Below are positions 8,730 to 17,600 of a DNA stretch of 64,000 bases, piece by piece. This DNA comes from CBDCZY01 sp965224745. Its GTDB lineage: Bacteria > Pseudomonadota > Gammaproteobacteria > Methylococcales > Methylomonadaceae. The stretch is from NCBI GenBank assembly GCA_965224745.1, contig CBDCZY010000003.1, forward strand, positions 186,001 to 250,000, written 5' to 3'. The position numbers were made by a program, and so were the translations under genes. Positions within the stretch are counted from its first letter, which is position 1; each line of letters opens with the position of its first letter. The notes beneath the pieces are model-generated. The model saw only the letters and a list, made by a program, of their open reading frames with translations, did not search any database and was not told where the DNA came from.

Positions 8730-10403
8730 ATGCTGACGCATTTATCTATTTCCGACTTGGCCATCGTCAGGAAATTAAATCTAGAGTTACGTCCGGGCAT
8801 GTCGGCATTGACCGGCGAAACCGGCGCAGGAAAATCAATTTTATTGACCGCATTAGGTCTTGCTTTAGGAGAAAGAGCTGATTCCAACTTAGTTCGTCCT
8901 GGCTCTGAACGCGCAGAAGTAAATCTCGAATTCGATTTAGGGCATGCTCCTGCTGCAAGGCAGTGGCTCTTAGACAATGAACTAGATGATGATCAAGATT
9001 GCTTGATAAGGCGAACTGTTAATCAAGATGGTCGCTCCAAAGCCTATATCAATAATCGTCCTGTCACGCTTCAAATCTTACAACGATTGGGTTCAAGGTT
9101 AATTGAAATACACGGTCAACACGCTCATTTAACGCTGCTGCAAGCAAATGAACAACGTCGATTATTAGACGATTTTGGTAATCATCAGGCTTTGCTAGGC
9201 CAAGTAAATAAACTGTATGCGGATTGGCGCGATACCCAGCAAGAATTAGAAATACTGCAAGCTCAGCTTGCCAACACCACTGAGCAAGAAGAATTATTGA
9301 CCTTTCAAATTCAAGAACTTGAGCAACTTGACCTGGAAAATTTTAATTATCAAGAAATTTTTGAAGAGCATCATCGGCAAGCCAATTTAGGACACGTTTT
9401 GACACAAGGCCAAGCACAGTTGGACGTTCTCTATGACAGTGAGCAAGTTTCGGTTTATCAATTACTGGGCCAAAGCATTCAGGCCTTTAGTGAATTAGAT
9501 CAATATTCCACGCAATTTCAAGAGATGACCTCTCTGCTGGCAGACGCTCAAATCCAAGTGAATGAAGCGGTTCAGCAATTGCGCCGCTTTTTAGATCAAC
9601 AACAAATAGATCCCCAAAAACTAGATCATTTAGAACAACAATTGGCTTCATTACATGACTTGGGTCGAAAGCATCAAGTAAAGCCTGAAGAACTTCCGCA
9701 ACTGGCAGAGGGGTTAAAAAAACGGCTGGCTAATATAACGCATGATGCTGAGCAAATAGACCAACTTCAAGCAAAATTAGCTTCGCTTTCTACTGAATAC
9801 TTTACCAACGCCCAACAATTATCTGACCAAAGAGCAAACCAAGCAAATCAACTACAAGAAAATATTACTACTAATATTAAAGAATTAGGAATGCCGCAGG
9901 GACTTGTCCAAATTAATATAGCAACTTCTTCAGAGAAAATTCCGCAACTTAATGGACTCGACAAGGTAGAATTTCTAATTCAAGCCAACCCTGGACTTCC
10001 ACCGAGACCGTTGGCAAAAGTTGCTTCAGGCGGTGAGTTATCGAGGATTAGCCTGGCGATTCAAGTCAGTACATGCAGCGAAAAAACCACGCCAACCATG
10101 ATCTTTGATGAAGTGGATTCGGGTATCGGCGGAGGCATTGCTGAAATAGTCGGTCAACAGTTACGTGAACTTGGAACCAATCGACAAATCCTTTGTGTAA
10201 CTCATTTAGCTCAAGTCGCCTCTCAGGCCCACCATCATCTATTAGTTGAAAAAAATCAGCAGAACAATATCTCATCTTCAAATGTTAAAGAGCTAAGCGC
10301 TGCAGAAAGAACTCCTGAAATAGCGCGTATGCTAGGCGGTGTAACCATCACTGAGAATACCTTGGCACATGCTGAAGAAATGCTTCAATGGCGAAAGCAA
10401 TAA
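8730..10403 (+). CDS. recN: DNA repair ATPase RecN
   Basis: 557 residues, as in E. coli RecN (553). SMC-like architecture: Walker A GETGAGKS at 29-36, a central coiled-coil region rich in Q, E and L (~150-370), then signature SGGELSRISLAIQ and Walker B TMIFDEVDSGIGGG. RecN acts at double-strand breaks in homologous recombination and is usually SOS-induced. No good ribosome site precedes ATG 8730. aguA starts nine bases after its stop, so recN-aguA-aguB may be cotranscribed even though the functions differ. Confidence 0.95.
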   Translation: MLTHLSISDLAIVRKLNLELRPGMSALTGETGAGKSILLTALGLALGERADSNLVRPGSERAEVNLEFDLGHAPAARQWLLDNELDDDQDCLIRRTVNQDGRSKAYINNRPVTLQILQRLGSRLIEIHGQHAHLTLLQANEQRRLLDDFGNHQALLGQVNKLYADWRDTQQELEILQAQLANTTEQEELLTFQIQELEQLDLENFNYQEIFEEHHRQANLGHVLTQGQAQLDVLYDSEQVSVYQLLGQSIQAFSELDQYSTQFQEMTSLLADAQIQVNEAVQQLRRFLDQQQIDPQKLDHLEQQLASLHDLGRKHQVKPEELPQLAEGLKKRLANITHDAEQIDQLQAKLASLSTEYFTNAQQLSDQRANQANQLQENITTNIKELGMPQGLVQINIATSSEKIPQLNGLDKVEFLIQANPGLPPRPLAKVASGGELSRISLAIQVSTCSEKTTPTMIFDEVDSGIGGGIAEIVGQQLRELGTNRQILCVTHLAQVASQAHHHLLVEKNQQNNISSSNVKELSAAERTPEIARMLGGVTITENTLAHAEEMLQWRKQ

Positions 10404-10412
10404 TAACCAAAT

Positions 10413-11462
10413 ATGCCACGACTAATCGCTGAATGGGAGCCACAATCAGCTGTTCTTATTATCTGGCCACATTCAACAGGTGATTTTGGAGAACGTATTG
10501 TTGACGTTGAACAAACATATTTAACTATTTCAAGATTAATCAGCGCATGGCAACTCTTGCTGATTGTTCACAAAAACGAAGCACACCAACGACATATTAT
10601 TCAACTGCTCAAAACAAAGAAAGACTGCAATCTAGCCAACACAATGTTTATCGCTGCACCTTATAATGACATTTGGTCTAGAGATATAATGCCAATAGCC
10701 TGCTCTACAGAAAACGGTATTCGGTTACTCAATTTTCAGTTTAATGGCTGGGGAAGTAAATACAACTTTACTGACGATAACGGCTTGGCCGATCAACTTA
10801 TCGCAAAAGGTGTTTTTAGAGGCGCAGAGATTCAGCAAGAGAGTATGGTGCTAGAAGGAGGCAGTATTGAAACAGACGGCCAGGGAACATTACTCACAAC
10901 CAAGCAATGCTTGCTTAACCCAAATCGTAACCCAGACCTTTCACCTACTGAAATTAAACAACGACTTAAGCAATTGTTTGGCATCCGTAGAGTTCTATGG
11001 TTGGATCAAGGCAATCTTGCAGGGGATGATACCGATGCACACGTTGATACTCTAGTTCGTTTCTGTTCGCACAATACAATAGCTTATACCTGTTGCAGAA
11101 GAGAGAACGATGATCACTACCCATCCTTATTGCAGCTTAAAAAACAAGTTACTTCATTCAAAACATTGGCAGATGAGCCCTATCATCTCATTCCCCTGCC
11201 CTTACCAAATCCTATTTATGACGATGAGGAGCGACAACTTCCTGCTAATTATGCTAATTTTTTAATCATCAATGATGCCGTGTTAGTCCCTGTCTACGAA
11301 GATGTCGCTGACCGGATCGCATTACAACGACTTGGGGCAGCCTTCCCGACACGACAAATCTTACCCGTACCATGCAGATCATTAATCCAGCAATATGGTA
11401 GTTTGCACTGCATGACCATGCAATTTCCAGAAGGAAGTATTCAGACTACAACCGTTATTTAA
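10413..11462 (+). CDS. aguA: agmatine deiminase
   Basis: 349 residues of the peptidyl-arginine deiminase superfamily. It converts agmatine to N-carbamoylputrescine and ammonia in the cytoplasm. Visible motifs: AEWEPQSAVLIIWPH, WSRDIMPI, FNGWG, LEGGSIETDG, the catalytic-site GDDTDAHVDTLVRF and the nucleophile C333 in GSLHCMTMQFPEG. The next gene, one base after its stop, encodes the following pathway enzyme. Polyamine synthesis therefore probably runs arginine-agmatine-putrescine in this organism; arginine decarboxylase is not in the window. Confidence 0.95.
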   Translation: MPRLIAEWEPQSAVLIIWPHSTGDFGERIVDVEQTYLTISRLISAWQLLLIVHKNEAHQRHIIQLLKTKKDCNLANTMFIAAPYNDIWSRDIMPIACSTENGIRLLNFQFNGWGSKYNFTDDNGLADQLIAKGVFRGAEIQQESMVLEGGSIETDGQGTLLTTKQCLLNPNRNPDLSPTEIKQRLKQLFGIRRVLWLDQGNLAGDDTDAHVDTLVRFCSHNTIAYTCCRRENDDHYPSLLQLKKQVTSFKTLADEPYHLIPLPLPNPIYDDEERQLPANYANFLIINDAVLVPVYEDVADRIALQRLGAAFPTRQILPVPCRSLIQQYGSLHCMTMQFPEGSIQTTTVI

Positions 11463-11463
11463 T

Positions 11464-12369
11464 ATGGCCAACAAGATTAAAGTAGGGGTAGTTCAGCAGC
11501 CCTGCAATTCAAATAAGGAAGATAATTTAAACTTGTCAATTAGTTACATTAAGCAAGCAGCAAACCTGAACTGCCATTTATTAGTTTTGCCCGAATTACA
11601 TTTAGGACCTTATTTTTGCCAACACGAAAACCCTGATAACTTTGATCTTGCTGAGAGTATTCCTGGGCACACGACTCAGGCACTGTGTCAGACTGCTAAG
11701 GAGACAGGTATGGTCATCGTAGCTTCATTATTTGAAAAACGCGCGCCTGGTCTTTATCACAACACTGCGGTTGTGTTCGATCGTGATGGGAGCATTGCGG
11801 GCAAGTATCGCAAAATGCACATTCCTGATGACCCAGGTTATTATGAAAAATTTTATTTTACCCCAGGCGATTTGGGCTTTAAACCGATTACTACCTCAAT
11901 CGGTACATTAGGTGTATTAGTTTGCTGGGACCAATGGTTTCCAGAAGCCGCCAGATTAATGTCATTAGCTGGAGCGAATGTCCTGATTTTCCCCACCGCA
12001 ATCGGCTGGGATCCGTACGATGCCGATGATGAAAAAAAAAGACAGCTGGATGCATGGGTTACCATTCAAAAATCCCATGCCATCGCTAACGGAATCCCGG
12101 TTATTTCTTGCAACCGAATAGGCTATGAAATTTCACCGGAAAACAAACAGTGTGGAATTCAATTTTGGGGCAATAGTTTTATTACTGGACCTCAAGGTGA
12201 AATATTGACCTCAGCCGACCATGAAGAACAAAAACTCTTAATTTCATCAATTGATAAATCGAACAATGAAAAAACCAGAAGAATTTGGCCTTTTTTCAGA
12301 GACAGAAGGATCGAAGAATACGGCGACCTAACGAAGCGTTATATTCTTGAAACTACGCTTGATGACTGA
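11464..12369 (+). CDS. aguB: N-carbamoylputrescine amidase
   Basis: 301 residues of the nitrilase superfamily. The triad is visible as E44 (LPELHLG), K117 (KYRKMHIPDDPGYYEKFY) and C154 (LVCWDQWFPEA). The KMHIPDDPGYYEKFYFTPG block is typical of AguB, which releases putrescine, CO2 and ammonia. It starts at ATG 11464, one base after the aguA stop, so translation is likely coupled. Its last codons form the left arm of a terminator shared with the convergent gene. Confidence 0.95.
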   Translation: MANKIKVGVVQQPCNSNKEDNLNLSISYIKQAANLNCHLLVLPELHLGPYFCQHENPDNFDLAESIPGHTTQALCQTAKETGMVIVASLFEKRAPGLYHNTAVVFDRDGSIAGKYRKMHIPDDPGYYEKFYFTPGDLGFKPITTSIGTLGVLVCWDQWFPEAARLMSLAGANVLIFPTAIGWDPYDADDEKKRQLDAWVTIQKSHAIANGIPVISCNRIGYEISPENKQCGIQFWGNSFITGPQGEILTSADHEEQKLLISSIDKSNNEKTRRIWPFFRDRRIEEYGDLTKRYILETTLDD

Positions 12370-12383
12370 TCAAGCGTAGTTTC
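12349..12383. terminator. bidirectional terminator, 15-bp perfect stem
   Basis: GAAACTACGCTTGAT (12349-12363) pairs perfectly with ATCAAGCGTAGTTTC (12369-12383) around a 5-nt loop. It overlaps the 3' end of aguB and lies between two convergent genes, so it should serve both. Confidence 0.8.
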
Positions 12384-12394
12384 AAATAATTCCA

Positions 12395-13363
12395 TTACAA
12401 ATCAGCATCTGCCACAATATCGAAACTTATAGCATGAATAACTTCTTCATTTTCATCTAATAATTGAACTTCCCAAGGTCCAGTCATAGAAGCAATGATC
12501 TGCTTGTTGGTTGAGGCTCTCCAACGAAAGCCGCCAACATTGATTTTACGCTTGAATAAACTCTTACCTTTAAAAACCCAATTATGATAGACGTATTTAC
12601 CATTCAGATTGACTAATTCTGTAAAAAAGTAAAGCCTGTCTATAATGTCCTTGCCTAAAACTATTTTAGAAGACAATTTATCAACGGGCTCTCTAGCAAA
12701 AACATTACTCGCTAATTGAACCCTTGATAGCCCCGGATAATCAGCCTTTTTTTCACGCCCAGCCGCAGGTTCCAGCTCTCCCACTTTTGATTTTGCCTCA
12801 ATACTCTTGGTTTTTTGTTGAGCTCGAAAATTTTCTTCTTCTAAAACAAAATCTTTTTCATCCTTTTGATTATTTTTCTTTTGACTTACCATTTTATCAA
12901 TCTGCTCAGGCAAAGGAAGATCAAGAGATTTTGAAATTTGGCTTTTTGCTTTTTTTACTGGCGGCGGATTGTTATCATTTAATTTAGGCAAACTGATCTG
13001 AGGTACTCTTTTTGTTTGATGCCTCTGCTTTTCAAGTTCGCCTTTATCCTGAAATTTTGGCTGATAATTATCAGCCGTGAGAACTCGATCAACACTTTTT
13101 TGCTGATTGTGAGGTACATTCAACTCGATTTGACGTTGGTCTTGATTTTTTACATACGATAAATCACTCTCTGGCGTTTCCGCATATTTCCATAAAAAGT
13201 AGATGCCCGCCAATAATAAAGCTGCTAATGTAAGGATAGTTGTAAGTATCCTTTTCCTATTCCATTCTGTTATTAATTGGACATGATTTTCGTTAACATA
13301 AGACCAGTCATTATGGGGGTTTGAATAGTTCATGCGCGTAATTACTTTATTTTCGTTAGACAT
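12395..13363 (-). CDS. membrane-anchored DUF2914 protein
   Basis: 322 residues from ATG 13363, which has a GAAGGG site eight bases upstream; an upstream TTG (13390) is less likely. One membrane helix near 40-57 (LTTILTLAALLLAGIYFLW) gives a short cytoplasmic N-terminus and a long, charged, low-complexity periplasmic region rich in K, Q and P. The C-terminal ~100 residues match DUF2914 (LYFFTELVNLNGKYVYHNW, WEVQLLDENEEVI). DUF2914 function is unknown; such proteins often sit on a linker in the envelope. Single gene, divergent from sucA. Confidence 0.75.
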   Translation of the reverse strand: MSNENKVITRMNYSNPHNDWSYVNENHVQLITEWNRKRILTTILTLAALLLAGIYFLWKYAETPESDLSYVKNQDQRQIELNVPHNQQKSVDRVLTADNYQPKFQDKGELEKQRHQTKRVPQISLPKLNDNNPPPVKKAKSQISKSLDLPLPEQIDKMVSQKKNNQKDEKDFVLEEENFRAQQKTKSIEAKSKVGELEPAAGREKKADYPGLSRVQLASNVFAREPVDKLSSKIVLGKDIIDRLYFFTELVNLNGKYVYHNWVFKGKSLFKRKINVGGFRWRASTNKQIIASMTGPWEVQLLDENEEVIHAISFDIVADADL

Positions 13364-13531
13364 AATAACCCTTCTATTTTTTTGTCGCAAAATTGATACA
13401 TTTATTACTATTCCGTATATCTTGTGATAAATTCATCATCTCTTTTCCATCCAATCTGTCAATAGTATCTGTTGCTTTAATACAGACATTATAATCTTAA
13501 AAACAGTTCACTTCACTTTCAGGAATCTCTT

Positions 13532-16342
13532 ATGAGCAATATGCTAAAACTGTTTCAAGAAACTTCAGGATTTTTCGGCGCCAATGCCGATTATATTGAA
13601 GACCTCTATGAACAATTTCTCGAAAACCCTGACTCTGTAGAAGAAAGTTGGAGAAGTAAGTTTAATGAATTGAAAGTTAATGGAGCATTAATCGATATAC
13701 CGCATAGCCCTATCATTCATCGATTTTCACAAATTGGTAAAACTTCACCCGACCGCTTGGCAGCCATAAAGGGGATAACAGAAGAAAGTGTCCTAAAGCA
13801 ATCATCAGTCGCTCGTTTGATCAACCAATATCGAGTAAGAGGTCATGAAATTGCGAATAATAACCCGATACAACCGAAGAAAGAGTCAATACCAGGGCTA
13901 GATCCCGCTTATTATGGCTTATTTGAACCCGATTTGGACACAATTTTTGACACTGGTAACTTGTATGGCGTGAATCGCTTACCGTTAAGAAAAATCATTA
14001 GTACACTGCAAGAAATATATTGCGGCAGCGTTGGCACAGAATACATACATATCCTGGATTTGGAAATAAATCGTTGGATACAAACTAAACTGGAAGGCTC
14101 CCGCGAACGTTTCACGGTTGACAATTATCAAAAAGAATGGCTTTTCAAACTACTTACTGCTGCCGAGGGTATAGAAAAACATCTACATAGAAAATATGTC
14201 GGACAAAAAAGATTTTCGCTTGAAGGCGGTGAGAGTCTCATTCTGATCCTGGATGAAATCATCCAAAGAGCTGGGAAGCAAGGGTGTAAAGAAATTGTTC
14301 TCGGCATGGCACACCGAGGTAGATTAAATGTATTAATCAACGTACTGGGAAAAAGCCCTGCCACATTGTTTGAAGAATTTGAAGGCCAACATGTCAGGCT
14401 CCCTAGCGCAAGTTCTGGCGATGTCAAATACCACATGGGTTTTTCATCAGACGTAAGCACTCCTGGTGGCCCGGTTCATTTAGCCCTGGCTTTCAACCCT
14501 TCACATCTTGAAATCATTAACCCAGTTGTTCAAGGATCTGTTAAAGCGCGACAAGATCGTTACGGTAAAAATAGCTTTGACCATGTCATCCCGGTAACAA
14601 TCCATGGTGATGCTGCATTTGCAGGCCAAGGCGTGGTAATGGAAACTTTAAACATGTCAGAAACCCGCGCCTACACTACGGGTGGAACGATCCATATCAT
14701 CATCAACAACCTGATAGGATTCACCACTAGTTATCCTCATGACGTCCGTTCTACAACCTATTGTTCAGACATCGCCAAGATGATCCAAGCACCAGTGTTC
14801 CATGTCAATGGTGATGATCCCGAAGCGGTTTTGTATGTGAGTCAACTTGCCCTGGACTATCGTATGAAATTTAAAAGGGATGTTGTTATTGACCTGATTT
14901 GTTATCGCCGTCACGGACACAATGAGGCAGACGAGCCATCAGTAACACAGCCGATGATGTATAAGGCTATTCGAAACCATCCTTCCACCCGTCAAATTTA
15001 TGCAGACAGCCTCATCCAAAATAACATACTGAGTGAACAACAAATTCAAGAAATCGAAGATGACTACCAACAAATGCTGGAAAGCAAAGAATCCGTATCA
15101 AGGGCGGTAACTGATCCGGAAAGCAGCCTGGCTTTAATGTGGAAAAAGTACCATGACAAGGTTTGGGATAGCCCTTGTGAAACCTCAGTTTCACTGGAAA
15201 CTATTCGCCACTGCAATGAGCAATTACTCAAATTGCCACCAGAATTCGAACTACATTCTAGAGTTGCAAAAATCATGGCGAACCGAAACAAAATGGCCGC
15301 AGGCGCGCTTCCTTTAGATTGGGGTTTTGCGGAAAATATGGCTTACGCCACCCTTCTTATAGAACAAAAAAACATTAGATTCACCGGGCAAGATACTGGC
15401 CGAGGTACCTTTTTTCACCGAAATGCCATTTTGTACAACCAGATTAACGGCAAATCGTATGTGCCGCTCAAAAACCTTGCAGAACAGCAAGGTAACATGC
15501 AGATATATGATTCGTTACTTTCCGAAGCGGGTGTTTTAGGATTTGAATATGGCTACAGTTCCAGCGACCCGGAAACATTAGTGATTTGGGAGGCGCAGTT
15601 TGGAGATTTTGCCAATGGCGCCCAAGTAGTGATCGATCAATTCATCAGCTCCGGAGAAGCAAAATGGGGAAGACTTAGCGGACTCGTGATGCTACTGCCT
15701 CATGGTTACGAAGGACAAGGACCCGAGCATTCTTCAGCCAGGCTCGAACGCTACCTGCAGCTTTGTGCCGAACAAAACATGCAAATCTGTAACCCAACGA
15801 CGCCAGCGCAAATATTTCATTTGCTACGCAGACAACTACTTCGGGTCTATCGAAAACCACTAATCGTTATGAGTCCAAAAAGTTTATTACGGCATAAAAT
15901 GGCGGTTTCGACACTCGAGGAATTAACCACGGGTGAATTTTTACCCATTATCGACGAAATTGATCCTATCGCCAAGAAGCAAGTGACGCGTGTTATACTC
16001 TGCTCTGGTAAAATCTTCTATGACCTGCTGGAAGCGAGAAGAACTAACCAATTGGAACATGTTGTCATTATTCGAGTAGAGCAATTATATCCTTTTCCAA
16101 TCGAACAACTAAATTATCTACTATCCAAGTACACCCGCATTAAGGAATTAGTATGGTGTCAGGAAGAACCGCAAAATCAAGGAGCATGGTACCAAATACG
16201 GCACCGTTTTCTCGATATGATAGGCAGCAATTGTGACTTGGTTTATGCTGGCAGACCACAGTCTGCCTCCCCTGCAGTTGGCAATTTTATCGCCCATGTC
16301 GAACAACAAAAGAAAGTAGTTGAAATCGCTCTTTTTGGTTAA
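13532..16342 (+). CDS. sucA: 2-oxoglutarate dehydrogenase E1
   Basis: 936 residues, against 933 in E. coli. Thiamine-diphosphate enzyme decarboxylating 2-oxoglutarate and succinylating the E2 lipoyl group. Intact motifs include GMAHRGRLNVLIN, the ThDP site GDAAFAGQGVVMETLNMS, INNLIGFTTS, RRHGHNEADEPS and GQDTGRGTFFHRN. AGGA lies upstream of ATG 13532. It is followed by sucB (27-bp gap) and an lpd-type gene. E1 looks fully functional, in contrast to the operon's E3. Confidence 0.97.
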   Translation: MSNMLKLFQETSGFFGANADYIEDLYEQFLENPDSVEESWRSKFNELKVNGALIDIPHSPIIHRFSQIGKTSPDRLAAIKGITEESVLKQSSVARLINQYRVRGHEIANNNPIQPKKESIPGLDPAYYGLFEPDLDTIFDTGNLYGVNRLPLRKIISTLQEIYCGSVGTEYIHILDLEINRWIQTKLEGSRERFTVDNYQKEWLFKLLTAAEGIEKHLHRKYVGQKRFSLEGGESLILILDEIIQRAGKQGCKEIVLGMAHRGRLNVLINVLGKSPATLFEEFEGQHVRLPSASSGDVKYHMGFSSDVSTPGGPVHLALAFNPSHLEIINPVVQGSVKARQDRYGKNSFDHVIPVTIHGDAAFAGQGVVMETLNMSETRAYTTGGTIHIIINNLIGFTTSYPHDVRSTTYCSDIAKMIQAPVFHVNGDDPEAVLYVSQLALDYRMKFKRDVVIDLICYRRHGHNEADEPSVTQPMMYKAIRNHPSTRQIYADSLIQNNILSEQQIQEIEDDYQQMLESKESVSRAVTDPESSLALMWKKYHDKVWDSPCETSVSLETIRHCNEQLLKLPPEFELHSRVAKIMANRNKMAAGALPLDWGFAENMAYATLLIEQKNIRFTGQDTGRGTFFHRNAILYNQINGKSYVPLKNLAEQQGNMQIYDSLLSEAGVLGFEYGYSSSDPETLVIWEAQFGDFANGAQVVIDQFISSGEAKWGRLSGLVMLLPHGYEGQGPEHSSARLERYLQLCAEQNMQICNPTTPAQIFHLLRRQLLRVYRKPLIVMSPKSLLRHKMAVSTLEELTTGEFLPIIDEIDPIAKKQVTRVILCSGKIFYDLLEARRTNQLEHVVIIRVEQLYPFPIEQLNYLLSKYTRIKELVWCQEEPQNQGAWYQIRHRFLDMIGSNCDLVYAGRPQSASPAVGNFIAHVEQQKKVVEIALFG

Positions 16343-16369
16343 CTCACCATCACTAGTACGGATATTAAT

Positions 16370-17584
16370 ATGAGCATTGAAATTCAAGTTCCTTCTCTCC
16401 CTGAGTCCGTCGCAGACGCGACCTTGTTAAACTGGCACATAAAGCCAGGCGATAATGTCAACAAAGACCAGTGTTTAGTAGAACTTGAAACTGATAAAGT
16501 TATTTTAGAAGTCCCAGCGCCGGCCGATGGCGTTATCTCACAAATTTCCAAAGAAGATGGGGCAACCGTAGTCAGCGGAGAGTTATTAGCTGTTCTGGAT
16601 CAACAAACTTCTAATATTGCTATTAAAACCGAGACTGATAATGTTTCACTCAGCCCGGCAGTTCGGCGGTTAATCCAAGAAAACAACTTGGATCCAAGCC
16701 ATATATCTGGATCAGGCAAAGGGGGGCGTTTGACAAAAACCGATGTTCAAGATTTCCTTGATAAAAAACAAGCTGGAAACAATACATCCAATGTAACCCC
16801 TATCAGCCAAGCGTCGGTTACAATTGACAAACCGGTATCAAACCAAAACGAAGAACAGGATAAGCTAAGACGCCTGTCTGAAGAAAGACCCGAGCAACGG
16901 GTTCCAATGACGCGACTTCGCGCTCGAACAGCAGAGCGCCTGCTACAAGCACAACAAAATAGTGCCATGTTAACTACATTCAATGAAGTTGATATGCAAA
17001 GTGTAATGGAGCTCAGAAATAAATATAAAGAGCGATTTCAAAAACAACATAATATTAAACTGGGTTTCATGTCGTTTTTTGTCAAGGCATCCATTGAAGC
17101 TTTAAAACATTTTCCTATCATTAATGCTTCCATTGATGACAAAGATATTATTTATCATGGTTATTATGATATTGGCATTGCAGTTTCAACCGAAAGAGGC
17201 TTAATTGTTCCAATTATTCGCGATGCTGAGCAATTGGATTTTGCTGGCATTGAGAAAAGCATCGCCGACTTCGGCGTTAAAGCGAAAGGCGGTTCCCTTA
17301 GCTACGAAGACTTAAGCGGCGGAACCTTTACAATTACCAATGGCGGTATTTTTGGATCAATGCTCTCTACCCCCATTTTAAACCCTCCACAAAGCGCAAT
17401 ACTCGGAATGCACAGTATAAAGGAGAGGTGTGTGGTACATAATGGAGAAATTGTTGTAAGGCCCATTATGTATCTTGCTTTGTCTTATGACCATCAAATT
17501 GTTGATGGAAAAGATGCCGTACAATTCCTGGCAACTATTAAAGAGTGTCTGGAATCTCCTGCTCATTTACTATTGAATATCTAA
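16370..17584 (+). CDS. sucB: dihydrolipoyl succinyltransferase E2
   Basis: 404 residues. Lipoyl domain (1-77) with lipoylation lysine K43 in ETDKVILEV; peripheral-subunit-binding domain (~103-140, SPAVRRLIQENNL...GSGKGGRLTKTDV); linker; catalytic domain (~175-404). The catalytic motif usually written DHRxxDG reads DHQIVDG at 374-380: H375 and D379 are kept, but the Arg is Gln. It transfers the succinyl group to CoA in the 2-oxoglutarate dehydrogenase complex. Second gene of the operon, 16 bp before lpd. Confidence 0.95.
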   Translation: MSIEIQVPSLPESVADATLLNWHIKPGDNVNKDQCLVELETDKVILEVPAPADGVISQISKEDGATVVSGELLAVLDQQTSNIAIKTETDNVSLSPAVRRLIQENNLDPSHISGSGKGGRLTKTDVQDFLDKKQAGNNTSNVTPISQASVTIDKPVSNQNEEQDKLRRLSEERPEQRVPMTRLRARTAERLLQAQQNSAMLTTFNEVDMQSVMELRNKYKERFQKQHNIKLGFMSFFVKASIEALKHFPIINASIDDKDIIYHGYYDIGIAVSTERGLIVPIIRDAEQLDFAGIEKSIADFGVKAKGGSLSYEDLSGGTFTITNGGIFGSMLSTPILNPPQSAILGMHSIKERCVVHNGEIVVRPIMYLALSYDHQIVDGKDAVQFLATIKECLESPAHLLLNI

Positions 17585-17600
17585 CCATAATCATTTTATT

